Source of the DNA: Pseudomonas alkylphenolica
GTDB lineage: Bacteria; Pseudomonadota; Gammaproteobacteria; Pseudomonadales; Pseudomonadaceae
Reading direction: 5' to 3'
Assembly: GCF_004025535.1 (NCBI RefSeq)
Contig: NZ_QJRG01000034.1
Coordinates: forward strand, 806,001 to 870,000
Length of the DNA stretch: 64,000 bases
Shown: positions 44,552 through 54,136 of the stretch, in pieces
Layout: each line of letters starts with the position of its first letter
Numbering within the stretch: the first letter of the stretch is position 1
Translations under genes and position numbers: made by a program
Notes under the pieces: generated by a model
Databases searched by the model: none
What the model saw: only the letters and a program-made list of their open reading frames with translations
Told to the model about the DNA's origin: nothing

Positions 44552-45448
44552 TCAGCAGGCGTAGGCCGCCAGTTTGTGCTGGATGAAATCGAGAAAGCAT
44601 TGAATGCGCAGGGCCAGCTGCGAGTTGCGGTAGTACACCGCGTTGATCGGTTGGCGATAGCCGCTGTTGTGCTCGGGCAACACCACCAGCAGACGGCCGG
44701 CGCGGATATCTTCATGGGTCATGAAGTGCGACAGGCAGGCGATACCCTCGCCGGCCAGGGCCAGCTCCCGCAAGGTCTCTCCGCTGGACGCCGACAGGCT
44801 CGGCCGGATCAGCAGGCGATCACCCTCGGCATGACGCAATGGCCAGTGGTTGAGGGTTTCCGTCTGGGTAAAACCGAGCAGCGAATGCGCCTGCAAGTCT
44901 TCGACCCGCTCCGGTGTGCCATGGCGCGCGAGGTACTCGGGACTGGCCAGCACATTCAACGGGCTGCAGCCCAGGGAACGCGCATGCAGGCTTGAGTCGG
45001 CCAGTTCGCCGATGCGGATCGCGACATCGGTGCTCTGTTCTAGCAGGTCGATGATCAGGTCGCTGGTGTTGAGTTCCAGCTGAATCTGCGGGTACAACGC
45101 ACGGAACTCGCCGATCCACGGCACGATGGCATGCAGCATGAATGGCAGGGCCGCGTTGATGCGCAATCGCCCGGAAGGCGTCTGGTGATGCACCGACAAA
45201 TGCGCTTCCAGGTCTTCCATCTGCTGCAGGATCGACTTGGCCCGTTCGAAAAAGAACCGGCCCTCCTCGGTCAGGTCCATGCGCCGGGTCGTGCGGTTGA
45301 TCAGCGTGGTGCCCAGCTTGGTCTCCAGGCGCGACAGCGTGCGGCTGATCGCCGACGGTGTCTGTTCGCTCTGCTCGGCGGCGGCGGAAATCGAGCCGCA
45401 CTCGATGACCGAGACGAACACCTGTAATTCATCAGACCTGGCTTTCAC
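44552..45448 (-). CDS. LysR-family transcriptional regulator (CrgA type)
   Basis: A 298-residue LysR protein with HTH at residues 1-60 (CGSISAAAEQSEQTPSAISRTLSRLE) and effector domain behind. It lies 67 bases downstream of mdaB on the same strand and is the natural regulator candidate for mdaB and the divergent YgiN-like gene, both involved in quinone/oxidative stress; CrgA-type proteins often control mdaB. It could also be part of the mdaB transcript. The ggt gene follows after 123 bases. Effector unknown. Confidence 0.9.
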   Translation of the reverse strand: MKARSDELQVFVSVIECGSISAAAEQSEQTPSAISRTLSRLETKLGTTLINRTTRRMDLTEEGRFFFERAKSILQQMEDLEAHLSVHHQTPSGRLRINAALPFMLHAIVPWIGEFRALYPQIQLELNTSDLIIDLLEQSTDVAIRIGELADSSLHARSLGCSPLNVLASPEYLARHGTPERVEDLQAHSLLGFTQTETLNHWPLRHAEGDRLLIRPSLSASSGETLRELALAGEGIACLSHFMTHEDIRAGRLLVVLPEHNSGYRQPINAVYYRNSQLALRIQCFLDFIQHKLAAYAC

Positions 45449-45515
45449 GGCTGTACCCCGGGGTGAGCAATAGCCGTGATAGATAGCCGCTTGGCGCGGT
45501 CAACGCAAGGCTTCA

Positions 45516-46106
45516 TCAGGCCGGAATCTGGAAAACCCGGGCCAGATGCTGCTCATAGGCGGCAACTGCGGCAGCCACGTTCGGGCGTTTCATCACATCC
45601 ACCGCCAGGTAGGTTGGCAGGCCGGTCATGCCGAGGAACTGGTTGGCCTTGTGGAACGGGAAATACACCGCATCCACACCTTTGCCTTCGAAGAAGTCGC
45701 TCGGGTCGTCAAACGCCTGCTGCGGTGCGTTCCAGGTCAACGAGAGCATGTACTGCTTGCCGTGGATCAGACCGCCACTGCCATACTTCTGCGACGCATC
45801 GGAACGGGTGCGGCCGTCGTTGGCATACAGGCTGCCGTGACCGGCGGTGAAGACTTCGTCCAGGTACTGCTTGACCGTCCAGGGTGCGCCCATCCACCAA
45901 CCTGGCATCTGGTAGATGATCACGTCGGCCCAGAGAAACTTCTGCACTTCTTCAGCGTTGTCGTAACCGCCGTCGATGTAGGTGGTCTTGATGTCGAAAC
46001 CGGCGCGATCGAGAAAGGCCAGCGCGGCTTCGTGCAGGGTTTCGTTCAGGCGGCCATCGGAGTGGGCAAACTTTTTACCGCCGTTGAGCAACAGGACTTT
46101 TTTCAT
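45516..46106 (-). CDS. mdaB: NAD(P)H:quinone reductase MdaB
   Basis: A 196-residue flavodoxin-fold FAD enzyme of the cytoplasm that reduces quinones by two electrons and so avoids semiquinone radicals. It aligns with E. coli MdaB throughout: LLLNGGKKFAHSDGRLNETLH at the start, QMPGWWMGAPW (near residue 65-75) and GKQYMLSLTWNAP (near 118-130). The second in-frame ATG (46106) gives the family N terminus; the first would add four residues. A LysR gene follows, and a YgiN-like monooxygenase is divergent. Confidence 0.93.
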   Translation of the reverse strand: MKKVLLLNGGKKFAHSDGRLNETLHEAALAFLDRAGFDIKTTYIDGGYDNAEEVQKFLWADVIIYQMPGWWMGAPWTVKQYLDEVFTAGHGSLYANDGRTRSDASQKYGSGGLIHGKQYMLSLTWNAPQQAFDDPSDFFEGKGVDAVYFPFHKANQFLGMTGLPTYLAVDVMKRPNVAAAVAAYEQHLARVFQIPA

Positions 46107-46304
46107 CACTTGCCTCATCTGTCGTTCGATCCGCTGCGCTGTGTGCTGCAGCCTGGGACCGGTTGAATTTGGATGGCGGCAGATTAGGGGAAGGAGCGCG
46201 AAGGAAAAACCGTCGTTCGGGCAAAATACTTTTGACCTAAAAGCACGAATAAAACAGACATTATTGAAATAAAATCAGGTCATCCCCTACCAGAGGTTGA
46301 CCTC

Positions 46305-46619
46305 ATGAGCGAACCCTACGGCTTCATTCTCAAAGCCAAGACCCGCCCGGAAAAGGCCGAGGCCTTCGAAGCCCTGTTCCGCGCCTACGTGCAACCCAGC
46401 CGTGCCGAGCCTGGCTGCATCGAGTACCACATGCTGCGCGACAAGGAAGACCCGAGCCTGTTCGTGTTCTACGAAATCTGGGCCAGCAAGGAAGCGCTGG
46501 ACGTGCACTCAGCGCTGCCGCATATGCAGGCGTTCTTTGAAACGCGCATGGACTACCTGGAACGCGACTTCGACATTCAGCTTATCGACATGCTCAGCCC
46601 GTCGTCCGCTAGCCGTTAA
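46305..46619 (+). CDS. YgiN-like antibiotic-biosynthesis-type monooxygenase
   Basis: A 104-residue dimeric ferredoxin-like ABM-domain protein, same length as E. coli YgiN, a quinol monooxygenase paired with mdaB. Typical positions are PGCIEYHMLRD, FYEIWASKEALD and the H-x3-F helix ALPHMQAFFE. The gene is divergent from mdaB across 198 bases. In E. coli the two form a quinone redox pair, which this neighbourhood repeats. Its last 11 bases overlap the end of the TSUP gene on the opposite strand. Substrate is inferred, not seen. Confidence 0.85.
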   Translation: MSEPYGFILKAKTRPEKAEAFEALFRAYVQPSRAEPGCIEYHMLRDKEDPSLFVFYEIWASKEALDVHSALPHMQAFFETRMDYLERDFDIQLIDMLSPSSASR

Positions 46620-47373
46620 CCAGCAAGTGGGCGCCCAGCACGCCCAGGCCAATAAAGAAGCAGCGCTTGAATAGCGCGGCACTGATGCGCTGGCGCAACC
46701 ACTGACCGCCGAGCATGCCCAGCAACGCGGGCACCAGCACCAGCAGCGACGCGCCAAGTGCCTGTGCACCCAGGACATCCTGGCTGGCCAACCCGAGCGC
46801 CAGCGCCAGGGTCGACACCGTGAATGACAGGCCCAGGGCCTGGACCATCTCGTCACGACTCAGGCGCAGGCTCTGCAGATAGGGCACGGCCGGAATCACA
46901 AACACGCCGGTGGCAGCCGTTACCAATCCGGTAAGCAGCCCGCACAGCGGGCCCAGCCAGGTCTCCCGGACAGGGTTGAGGCGCAGTTCGGGACCAATCA
47001 GGCCGTAGAGTGCATACACCAGCAGCGCGCCGCCCAAGGCGTGTGCAGCCCAGGGCCCACTGTCGATACCCAGCCAGGCGCTGCCCAGCAAGGTGGCAAA
47101 AAAGATCGCCACCAACATTGGCCACAGTCGGTGCAAGAGGGCTCGCAGGTGTCCACCCGAAGCCAGTTGCCAGAGGTTGGTCAGCGTCGAAGGCACAATC
47201 AGCAAAGCGGCTGCCTGTGTCGGCGACATAGCCAAACCGAGCAACCCCATGGCGACGGTCGGCAGCCCGAGGCCGATCACCCCTTTCACCGCGCCGGCCA
47301 GCACAAATGTCAGTACCACCAGCAGCGTCATGGTAGGACCGATATCCTGATAGAAACTCAATAAGCTCGTCAT
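46609..47373 (-). CDS. TSUP-family (TauE/SafE) membrane transporter
   Basis: A 254-residue inner-membrane protein with 8 hydrophobic helices arranged as two repeats of the TauE/SafE family, which exports sulfite, sulfonates or organic acids. The repeat start GAVKGVIGLGLPTVAMGLL (about residues 28-46) and the second, GLVTAATGVFVIPAVPYLQ (about 149-167), carry the GxxxGxxG core. It shares 77 bases of promoter region with the divergent LysR gene, the probable regulator. Substrate unknown. Confidence 0.87.
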   Translation of the reverse strand: MTSLLSFYQDIGPTMTLLVVLTFVLAGAVKGVIGLGLPTVAMGLLGLAMSPTQAAALLIVPSTLTNLWQLASGGHLRALLHRLWPMLVAIFFATLLGSAWLGIDSGPWAAHALGGALLVYALYGLIGPELRLNPVRETWLGPLCGLLTGLVTAATGVFVIPAVPYLQSLRLSRDEMVQALGLSFTVSTLALALGLASQDVLGAQALGASLLVLVPALLGMLGGQWLRQRISAALFKRCFFIGLGVLGAHLLVNG

Positions 47374-47450
47374 GTACCCATGCTGCCCGCAACACGGACA
47401 GCTGAAAATCTGCCATATACTGAGCCAGACTATTGCTCAGGCAGAGGCAC

Positions 47451-48377
47451 ATGCACTTCGATCTGATTGACCTGCGACTGTTCCAGCACACGCTGGAGTG
47501 CGGCAACATCACCGCCGGCGCCCAGCGCAGCCATCTGTCACTACCCGCTGCCAGTGCCCGGATTCGCGCCATGGAAGCCTCGCTTGGCACGCCATTGCTC
47601 GAACGCAACCGTCGTGGCGTGCAGGCGACGTCCGCCGGCCAAGCCTTGTTGCAACACGCGCGATTGATTGGCCAGCAGGTGGAGCGCCTGCAATTCGACC
47701 TGGCCCAGTACGCCCAAGGGCTGCAAGGCCAAGTGCGGTTGCTGTGCAACACGGCGGCGCTGAGCGAATACCTGCCGGAGCTGCTCGCCAGCTTTCTCGC
47801 CGACTACCCGGCCATTGCCCTCGACATCCAGGAACTGCCCAGCCTGCGCATCGTCCAGGCCATTACCCGCGGCGCTGCAGATATCGGCATCATCTCCACC
47901 GCGGTCACCAGTGAACACCTGCAAACGGTGCCGTTTCGCGACGATCCGCTGGTGCTGATCATGCCCCCGGAACATCCCCTGGCCGCGCACGTGCACCTGC
48001 GCTTTGCCGACACCCTGAGCCATGGCTACGTCGGCTTGGCGCCCGACAGTGCCCTGTCACTGCATTTGGAGGAGCAAGCCCTGCACCTGGGGCGGCGCCT
48101 GCGCATCAGGGTGCGCGCGGAGGGCTTTGACGGCGTGATCCGCATGGTTGCCCATGGGGCCGGCCTGGGCGTGGTCCCGCTGGCGGCGGTGCGGCGCTGG
48201 CAAGGCGTACTGGCACTGCACGGTGTCGTGCTGCACGAACCTTGGGCACAGCGCCAGTTACTGCTGTGTGCCCGTGACTTTGCGGGTTTGCCCGGCCATA
48301 GCCTTGCCCTGGTACAACACCTGGGCAAGGCGCATATCGAGCGGTCGACGTCGAGCCCAGACAACTCCCCTGCGTAG
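47451..48377 (+). CDS. LysR-family transcriptional regulator beside TSUP gene
   Basis: A 308-residue LysR protein. HTH: FDLIDLRLFQHTLECGNITAGAQRSHLSLPAASARIRAME (residues 3-42 approx.), then the effector-binding domain. AGAGG precedes the ATG at 47451; a TTG at 47433 is also in frame but lacks a ribosome-binding site. The divergent TSUP exporter is the likely target. The small cupin gene 47 bases downstream on the same strand may be in the same transcript or regulon. Effector unknown. Confidence 0.88.
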   Translation: MHFDLIDLRLFQHTLECGNITAGAQRSHLSLPAASARIRAMEASLGTPLLERNRRGVQATSAGQALLQHARLIGQQVERLQFDLAQYAQGLQGQVRLLCNTAALSEYLPELLASFLADYPAIALDIQELPSLRIVQAITRGAADIGIISTAVTSEHLQTVPFRDDPLVLIMPPEHPLAAHVHLRFADTLSHGYVGLAPDSALSLHLEEQALHLGRRLRIRVRAEGFDGVIRMVAHGAGLGVVPLAAVRRWQGVLALHGVVLHEPWAQRQLLLCARDFAGLPGHSLALVQHLGKAHIERSTSSPDNSPA

Positions 48378-48424
48378 ATCGGCCCTATGGTGACGGACCT
48401 ATCACCCGAACAACTGGAGCTGAC

Positions 48425-48769
48425 ATGTCCGACTTCATCACCGTTCTGCGCGACACCTGCCCTACGCCTGTGCTGAATGCGACCAAGTGGAAACGCATCG
48501 GCGGCGACCCGCACACCGTCAACCTCAATGCCTACCTGTCTGCCGACGGCAGCAAGATCATGGGCACCTGGATCTGCACACCCGGCACCTTCGAGGTGAA
48601 TTACGAGAAGTGGGAGTACTGTCATTTCCTCGACGGCTACTGCGTGATCACGCCGGAGGGCGAACAGCCGGTGCACCTGAAGGCAGGTGACGTGTTCGTG
48701 ATCGAGCCGGGAATGAAAGGCACCTGGGAGGTGGTAGAGACGGTGCGCAAGTACTTCGTGTTCGCCTGA
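48425..48769 (+). CDS. Small cupin protein (DUF861/cupin-3 type)
   Basis: A 114-residue single cupin barrel, close in size to cupins of the (S)-ureidoglycine aminohydrolase/EutQ-like group. GTWICTPGTFEVNYEKWEYCHFLDGYCVITPE covers the first cupin motif, with Glu and His but not the full HxH; HLKAGDVFVIEPGMKGTWE is the second. AACTGGAG precedes the start. No catalytic function can be assigned. It follows the LysR gene by 47 bases. Confidence 0.8.
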   Translation: MSDFITVLRDTCPTPVLNATKWKRIGGDPHTVNLNAYLSADGSKIMGTWICTPGTFEVNYEKWEYCHFLDGYCVITPEGEQPVHLKAGDVFVIEPGMKGTWEVVETVRKYFVFA

Positions 48770-48778
48770 CGGGCTCGA

Positions 48779-48848
48779 TCGCTGGCAAGGCCAGCCCCTA
48801 CAGAAATCCAGTGTGCGCGGTACCTGTAGGAGCCAGCCTTGCTGGCGA
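48779..48848. repeat. Inverted pair of REP units
   Basis: TCGCTGGCAAGGCCAGCCC-CTACAG at the left and CTGTAGGAG-CCAGCCTTGCTGGCGA at the right are complementary over most of their length, making a REP doublet between the cupin and mmsB stop codons. It can serve as a bidirectional terminator. Confidence 0.85.
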
Positions 48849-48854
48849 AGCGTG

Positions 48855-49742
48855 TTACTCGGGCTTGCGGTAGCCTTCGACAATCGCCGAGAAATCCTTG
48901 CCACCGTCACCGCGCAGACTCATGGCCTGGTACAGCTGTTGGGCAACGGCACCGAGAATCACCGGCTGGTGCGCCTGACGCGCCGCTTCAGTGGCCAGGC
49001 CGAGGTCCTTGAGCATCAGTTCCGCTCCGAAGCCGCCGGTATAACCTCGCGAGGCCGGCGCGGTTTCGATGATGCCCGGCCAGGGGTTGTAGGTATCCGA
49101 ACTCCAGCAACGCCCGGTAGAGCTATTGATGATCCCGGCCAGCACCTTGGTGTCAATGCCCAGGGCATTACCCAGGGCCATGGCTTCAGACACCCCGATC
49201 ATCGAGATACCCAGCAGCAGGTTGTTGCAGATCTTGGCGATCTGCCCGGTGCCCACCGCACCGCAGTGCACAATGTTGCGGCCCATCTGCGCCAGCACCG
49301 GCTGCAGAGTGGCGAACAGTTCATCGCTGGCGCCAACCATGAAGGTCAGGGTGCCCGCTGCAGCACCACCGGTGCCACCCGAGACTGGCGCATCGGCCAG
49401 GTCCACGCCCTGCTTCGCTGCAGCTGCCGACACATCACGGGCGGTCTGTGGATCAATGGTGCTGCAGTCGACTACCGGGGTACCTGCCTTGACGCCCGCC
49501 AGCACACCGTCTTCGTTCAGGTACACACTGCGCACGTGGGCAGCTGCAGGCAGCATGGTAATCACCAGTTCACTGGCGCTGGCCGCTTCCTTGGGCGAGG
49601 CGCTGATCTGCCCGCCCAGCTCGGCGAGTTCGGCCAGCACGGTCTTGTTCAGGTCGAACAGGTTCAGCTGATGCCCGGCCTTGATCAGGTTGCGCGCCAT
49701 CGGCGCGCCCATGTTGCCCAGACCGATAAATGCAATACGCAT
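48855..49742 (-). CDS. mmsB: 3-Hydroxyisobutyrate dehydrogenase
   Basis: A 295-residue NAD+-dependent enzyme of valine catabolism; it oxidises 3-hydroxyisobutyrate to methylmalonate semialdehyde, the substrate of MmsA encoded just upstream. Rossmann motif FIGLGNMGAPMARNL (about 4-18), substrate motif DAPVSGGTGGAA (near 119-130) and the catalytic Lys in GQIAKICNN (near 171) are intact. It is the second gene of the mmsA-mmsB operon (10-base gap). A REP doublet follows. Confidence 0.95.
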   Translation of the reverse strand: MRIAFIGLGNMGAPMARNLIKAGHQLNLFDLNKTVLAELAELGGQISASPKEAASASELVITMLPAAAHVRSVYLNEDGVLAGVKAGTPVVDCSTIDPQTARDVSAAAAKQGVDLADAPVSGGTGGAAAGTLTFMVGASDELFATLQPVLAQMGRNIVHCGAVGTGQIAKICNNLLLGISMIGVSEAMALGNALGIDTKVLAGIINSSTGRCWSSDTYNPWPGIIETAPASRGYTGGFGAELMLKDLGLATEAARQAHQPVILGAVAQQLYQAMSLRGDGGKDFSAIVEGYRKPE

Positions 49743-49752
49743 GATGGACTCC

Positions 49753-51279
49753 TTAGCGCAGGCTGATGGTGGTGTTCACACCGTCGTTGACGCTGTCGTC
49801 ATCGAACCAGCGGCTGGTGACGGTCTTGGTCTGCGTGTAGAACTGCACCACTTGTTTGCCGTACGGACCCAGGTCGCCAAGCTTGGAGCCACGCGAACCG
49901 GTGAAGCTAAAAAACGGTACCGGCACCGGAATCGGGATGTTGATCCCGACCTGGCCGACGTCGATTTCATTCTGGAACTTGCGTGCGGCGGCGCCACTCT
50001 GGGTAAACAGGCCGGTACCGTTACCGAACGGGTTGCGGTTGACCAGGGCGATGGCTTCGTCGAGGGTGTCGACCTCCAGCACCACCAGTACCGGGCCGAA
50101 GATTTCCTGGGTGTAGATCTGCATGTCGGTGGTCACCCCGGAGAACAGGGTCGGGCCGACGAAGTTGCCCTGCTCATAGCCTGGCACGCTTACATCGCGG
50201 CCATCGAGCTCAAGTGTGGCGCCTTCCTTGATGCCACTTTCGATCAGGCCCAGCACGCGCTCCTTGGCACGCTTGGAAATCAGCGGGCCGACATCGGTAC
50301 CCGGCTCGCTGCCGGCGTTGACCTTGAGGTTGGCGGCCAGTGCCTTGAGTTCCGGCAGCCACTCGCGCGCCTTGCCCACCAGCACCGCCACCGAGGTGGC
50401 CATGCAACGCTGGCCGGCCGCGCCGAAGCCGGCACCGACCAGGGCGTTGAGGGTCTGCGTGCGGTTGGCGTCCGGCAGCACCACGGCGTGGTTCTTCGCG
50501 CCCATCATCGACTGCACGCGCTTGCCGTGCTGGCCAGCGAGGTTATAGACGTGGGTGCCGACTTCGGTCGAACCGACAAAGGAAATCGCCTTGATATCGG
50601 TGTGCGTGCACAGGGCATCGACCACCTGCTTGCCGCCGTGAACGACGTTCAGTACACCGGCCGGTACGCCGGCTTCCAGCGCCAGCTCCACCAGCATCAT
50701 GGTCGACAGCGGGTCCTGCTCGGACGGCTTGAGGACGAAGGTGTTGCCACAGACGATGGCCATCGGGAACATCCACAGCGGGATCATCGCAGGGAAGTTG
50801 AACGGGGTGATACCGGCGCAGACCCCGATAGGTTGGCGCAGGGTATAGGTATCGACACCACCGGCGACGTTCTCGGCAAATTCGCCCATCTGCAGGCTAC
50901 CGATGCTGCAGGCGTGCTCGACCACTTCCAGGCCGCGGAAAATATCGCCTTCGGCGTCGGCGATGGTCTTGCCTTGCTCGGCACTGAGGACCACGGCAAT
51001 ACGCTTGGAATGCTCACGGATCAGCGCTTGCAGCTTGAGCATGATGCGCATGCGCGCACCGATCGGGGTGTCGCGCCAGGTTTTGAAAGCACGCTGGCCC
51101 GCCGCGATGGCGGCATCGACTTCTTCGCTGGTGGCAAATGGCACGCGAGCCAGCACTTGCTGGGTGGCCGGGTTGACGACGTCGCGCCATTCGGTGGTTT
51201 TCGATTCGACCCACTGGCCGTCGATCAGCAGCTTGACCTGCTCGACCTTGGTCTGGCCGGGAGTGAGGGATGCGTTCAT
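49753..51279 (-). CDS. mmsA: Methylmalonate-semialdehyde dehydrogenase (CoA-acylating)
   Basis: A 508-residue enzyme of the aldehyde dehydrogenase superfamily. It converts methylmalonate semialdehyde and CoA to propionyl-CoA in valine catabolism. The catalytic Cys is in [12 protein letters not shown] (near residue 290), and [17 protein letters not shown] (about 170-186) contributes to NAD binding. AGGAGAACGCAC before the ATG is a strong ribosome-binding site. The open frame extends 40 codons upstream but without family similarity. The divergent LysR gene is its likely regulator. Confidence 0.95.
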   Translation of the reverse strand: MNASLTPGQTKVEQVKLLIDGQWVESKTTEWRDVVNPATQQVLARVPFATSEEVDAAIAAGQRAFKTWRDTPIGARMRIMLKLQALIREHSKRIAVVLSAEQGKTIADAEGDIFRGLEVVEHACSIGSLQMGEFAENVAGGVDTYTLRQPIGVCAGITPFNFPAMIPLWMFPMAIVCGNTFVLKPSEQDPLSTMMLVELALEAGVPAGVLNVVHGGKQVVDALCTHTDIKAISFVGSTEVGTHVYNLAGQHGKRVQSMMGAKNHAVVLPDANRTQTLNALVGAGFGAAGQRCMATSVAVLVGKAREWLPELKALAANLKVNAGSEPGTDVGPLISKRAKERVLGLIESGIKEGATLELDGRDVSVPGYEQGNFVGPTLFSGVTTDMQIYTQEIFGPVLVVLEVDTLDEAIALVNRNPFGNGTGLFTQSGAAARKFQNEIDVGQVGINIPIPVPVPFFSFTGSRGSKLGDLGPYGKQVVQFYTQTKTVTSRWFDDDSVNDGVNTTISLR

Positions 51280-51372
51280 GTGCGTTCTCCTGAAATTGTT
51301 GTATGGGAGAGATCGACGCCGCCGGATCAGCCACGACGGACGCTTGGGTCTAGGGGCTGATTTGGAGTATAG

Positions 51373-51401
51373 ATGTGCAAAGATCCAATAAAAACGCACA
51401 T
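51373..51401. promoter_or_regulatory. Inverted repeat in the mmsA/lysR divergent region
   Basis: ATGTGC (51373-51378) and GCACAT (51396-51401) are perfect arms 17 bases apart, a layout seen for LysR-type sites. It lies just before the LysR start codon and about 95-120 bases before mmsA. Confidence 0.45.
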
Positions 51402-51416
51402 AAAATCCGGACCAAC

Positions 51417-52364
51417 ATGCAAAAAAACATCACCTCGCTAGGCGCCCTGAACTGGGATGACCTGAAGTTTTTTCTCGAAGTGGCCCGTACCCGCAAGGCC
51501 AGCAGTGCCGCCAAACGCCTGGGGGTGGACTACACCACGGTGTCGCGGCGGATCAGCTCGCTGGAGGTGGCCCTGGGTACCCTGCTGTTCGAAAAGTCAC
51601 GGACCAACGGCTTTATCCTGACTGCCGAAGGCCAGCGCCTGCTCAGCTATGCCGAGTCGATTGAAAGCACCCTGCACATGGCCTGCGAGCAAGTCTCGGG
51701 TTCTGGCGTGGCGTTATCCGGGCATGTGCGCATGGGCTGTACCGAAGGCTTCGGCACCTTCTTCGTCACCCCGCAGCTGAGTCACTTCGTCGATGCCTAC
51801 CCGGCGATTTCGGTAGACATCCTGCCGCTGCCGCACTTCATCAGCCTGTCCAAGCGCGAAGCGGATATAGTCATTGCCCTGGAGCGCCCGGAACACGGGC
51901 CCTATGTGTGCTGCAAGCTGTGCAACTACCGCCTGCGCCTGTACGCCACCCAGGACTATCTGGACACCCACGCACCGATCACCCGCAGCAGCGACCTGGC
52001 CGACCATCAGTTCATCAGTTACGTCGACGACCTGGCCTTCAGCTCCGAGCTGTTGTACCTGGCCAATGTGATTCCCAGCGCCAGCGCCAACCTGCGCAGC
52101 ACCAGCGTGATCGCCCAGTACGTAGCAGCCCTGCAAGGACGCGGCCTGGCCATCCTGCCGTGCTTTCTGGCGGCACAAGACCCGCGTTTGATCGCGATCT
52201 TGCCCGAGGAAGTGGAGATTACCCGGCAGTTCTGGATGTACTGCCGGGAGGACCTGCGCAAATTGAAGCGCATTACCCTGTTGTGGGATTACATCCGCGA
52301 GGTGACCGAGCGCAACGCGCCGCTGTTGATGGGCGAGTCGCGCGCGATGAGTTTTGCCGATTAA
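51417..52364 (+). CDS. LysR-family regulator of mmsAB
   Basis: A 315-residue LysR protein, HTH in residues 8-68 ([26 protein letters not shown]) then the effector domain. The ATG 51417 is used; a GTG at 51375 would extend it by 14 codons into the likely operator. It is divergent from mmsAB, as in P. putida (memory), whereas P. aeruginosa uses the AraC-type MmsR. Its stop codon overlaps that of yfiB by 4 bases. The inducer is expected to be 3-hydroxyisobutyrate or a related valine intermediate. Confidence 0.88.
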   Translation: MQKNITSLGALNWDDLKFFLEVARTRKASSAAKRLGVDYTTVSRRISSLEVALGTLLFEKSRTNGFILTAEGQRLLSYAESIESTLHMACEQVSGSGVALSGHVRMGCTEGFGTFFVTPQLSHFVDAYPAISVDILPLPHFISLSKREADIVIALERPEHGPYVCCKLCNYRLRLYATQDYLDTHAPITRSSDLADHQFISYVDDLAFSSELLYLANVIPSASANLRSTSVIAQYVAALQGRGLAILPCFLAAQDPRLIAILPEEVEITRQFWMYCREDLRKLKRITLLWDYIREVTERNAPLLMGESRAMSFAD

Positions 52365-52861
52365 TCGGAGGCGACCACAATCGCCACGCGGCGGTTTTCC
52401 ATGCGCCCGGCCGGGGTGTCATTGCTGGCAACCGGAACGCGACTGCCCAGACCACGGATGTCGATGTTCTGCGGTTGCATGCCAACGCCTGTCAGAACGC
52501 TGGCGACGCTGTTGGCCCGGCGCAACGACAACTGCTCGTTGTAGGCGGTGCGCCCCGAGGCATCAGTGTGGCCATCGACCCGAACCCGCTGGATATCCAC
52601 CGACAGCAGCGACTTGCCGATTCGCTCGACGATGGTACGGCTTTCATTGTTGAGCGAATCCAGGTCACTGCCGAACAGCACCTTGCCCGAAAGGCCGAAC
52701 TCCCAGCCTTCGTCGGTCAGGCGGAAACCTTCCTGCTTGAGCACGGCAATCTGCGCGGCTGTCAGGCCCTTGGGCGGTACACTCTGGCAGCCGGACAAAG
52801 CCAGCAGTGTCAACGCCAGCCAGACAAAGTGGGATCGTAGGTATCGGTTCAGCTGAAACAC
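52361..52861 (-). CDS. yfiB: Outer-membrane OmpA-like lipoprotein YfiB
   Basis: A 166-residue lipoprotein. A type II signal peptide ends in the lipobox LSGC with Cys25. The C-terminal OmpA-like peptidoglycan-binding domain (about 55-162) has VDGHTDASGRTAYNEQLSLRRA. In the YfiBNR system YfiB sequesters YfiR at the outer membrane under envelope stress and so frees the cyclase YfiN. It is the third gene of yfiR-yfiN-yfiB, 3 bases after yfiN. Confidence 0.94.
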   Translation of the reverse strand: MFQLNRYLRSHFVWLALTLLALSGCQSVPPKGLTAAQIAVLKQEGFRLTDEGWEFGLSGKVLFGSDLDSLNNESRTIVERIGKSLLSVDIQRVRVDGHTDASGRTAYNEQLSLRRANSVASVLTGVGMQPQNIDIRGLGSRVPVASNDTPAGRMENRRVAIVVASD

Positions 52862-52864
52862 GGT

Positions 52865-54136
52865 TTAGCTCCTGTTTTCTACTTGATTGGCAGAGTGCTC
52901 CGACTCTGCCGTTTGCCACTGGCCACGGCTGTTGCGCTTGGCCTGATACATCGCCGCGTCTGCGGCATTGAGCAAGTCAGCCGGGGTCTTGCCGTCATCC
53001 GGGAAGTAGGCAATGCCGACGCTCAGGGAGGTGACAATGCTCTGGCCTTCCGCCAGACGAATAGGCAGACGCATGCTGGCAATGATTTTCTCCGCAATGC
53101 GTTGGGCATCTTCGCGGCTGTAAAGGGGCGCCAGCAGCACGGCGAATTCATCACCGCCGAGGCGGGCCACCAGATCATGCTCGCGCAGTTGTGCACGCAC
53201 CCGGGTGGCGACACTGACCAGCACTTCATCACCGGCCGAATGGCCATGGGTATCGTTGATGTCCTTGAAGTTGTCACTGTCGAGGAACAGCAGGGCCATC
53301 TGCTCCTGGTGCTTGCTGGCATTGCGCAGCGTACGGCTGAGCCGGCCTTCGAAAAAGGCGCGGTTGGGCAACCCGGTCAAACTGTCGTGGCTGGCCTGGT
53401 GGGCCAGGGTTTCGTTCTCGCTCTGCAGATGGCTCTGCCAGCTCTCCAGTTCATCGAGCAAGGCATTGAAGTCATTGCCCAGCTCATTGAGCTCGGCGAT
53501 CTGCGCAGCCGGTACACGACGGTCGAAACGACGCTCGCGCCGCGCGGCATGTGCTACGGTGGCCAGGCTGCGCAATGGGCCGACGATATCGCCGAACATC
53601 CGCCGCGACAGGTACAAGGCCCCCCCTGCACTGAGCGCGGTACACAGCAGAATGCCGGCCAGGCCACTGAGCAGAAAGCGCAACAGGCTGCCGCCCTGAC
53701 CGACCAGTTCGATACGACCGACCTGCTGGCCCTGATGCAACACCGGCAAAATGATCGGCTCTTCGAGCAGGCTGCTTGCCACCTGCTGTTCCATCTGTGC
53801 CAGCAGGCCTTCATCACTGCGCTCCCAGCGGGCCAGCAACTGATCGTTGTCGTCAAACACCTTGGCATCGGCCACCTCTTCGGTGGAGGCGATCAGGGCC
53901 AGGGCTTCGCTGGCGGCACTGCTGTCGTTGAACACCACAGCGGCTTCAACGGTGTAGTTGATCGAGCGGGCAATCAGGTGCAGGTTGTGGTTGGCATACA
54001 CGCGCAGAGCCAGCACGCCGAGCACCGTCAGCGAAATACCAGCCAGGCCGACCGCCAGCAACGCCACACTCAAATGACGACGCCCCAGCACCGCACGCAG
54101 GGTCGGGCGTTCGCGCTTGCGGTTGAAGGCGATCAT
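52865..54136 (-). CDS. yfiN: Membrane diguanylate cyclase YfiN (TpbB)
   Basis: A 423-residue inner-membrane cyclase. Two membrane helices (about 28-48 and 155-178) flank a periplasmic CHASE8/PAS-like region; then HAMP (about 180-235) and the GGDEF domain with LGGDEFAVLL (near 327). The RxxD inhibitory site before it is intact (REHD, near 318), so the enzyme should be limited by its product. Free YfiR represses it. It overlaps yfiR by 4 bases, so translation is coupled. Confidence 0.95.
   Translation of the reverse strand: MIAFNRKRERPTLRAVLGRRHLSVALLAVGLAGISLTVLGVLALRVYANHNLHLIARSINYTVEAAVVFNDSSAASEALALIASTEEVADAKVFDDNDQLLARWERSDEGLLAQMEQQVASSLLEEPIILPVLHQGQQVGRIELVGQGGSLLRFLLSGLAGILLCTALSAGGALYLSRRMFGDIVGPLRSLATVAHAARRERRFDRRVPAAQIAELNELGNDFNALLDELESWQSHLQSENETLAHQASHDSLTGLPNRAFFEGRLSRTLRNASKHQEQMALLFLDSDNFKDINDTHGHSAGDEVLVSVATRVRAQLREHDLVARLGGDEFAVLLAPLYSREDAQRIAEKIIASMRLPIRLAEGQSIVTSLSVGIAYFPDDGKTPADLLNAADAAMYQAKRNSRGQWQTAESEHSANQVENRS

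Noticed and set aside
49681..51360. 559-residue plus-strand open frame opposite mmsA
   Set aside because: It is antisense to the mmsA gene, with no recognisable motif or ribosome-binding site.
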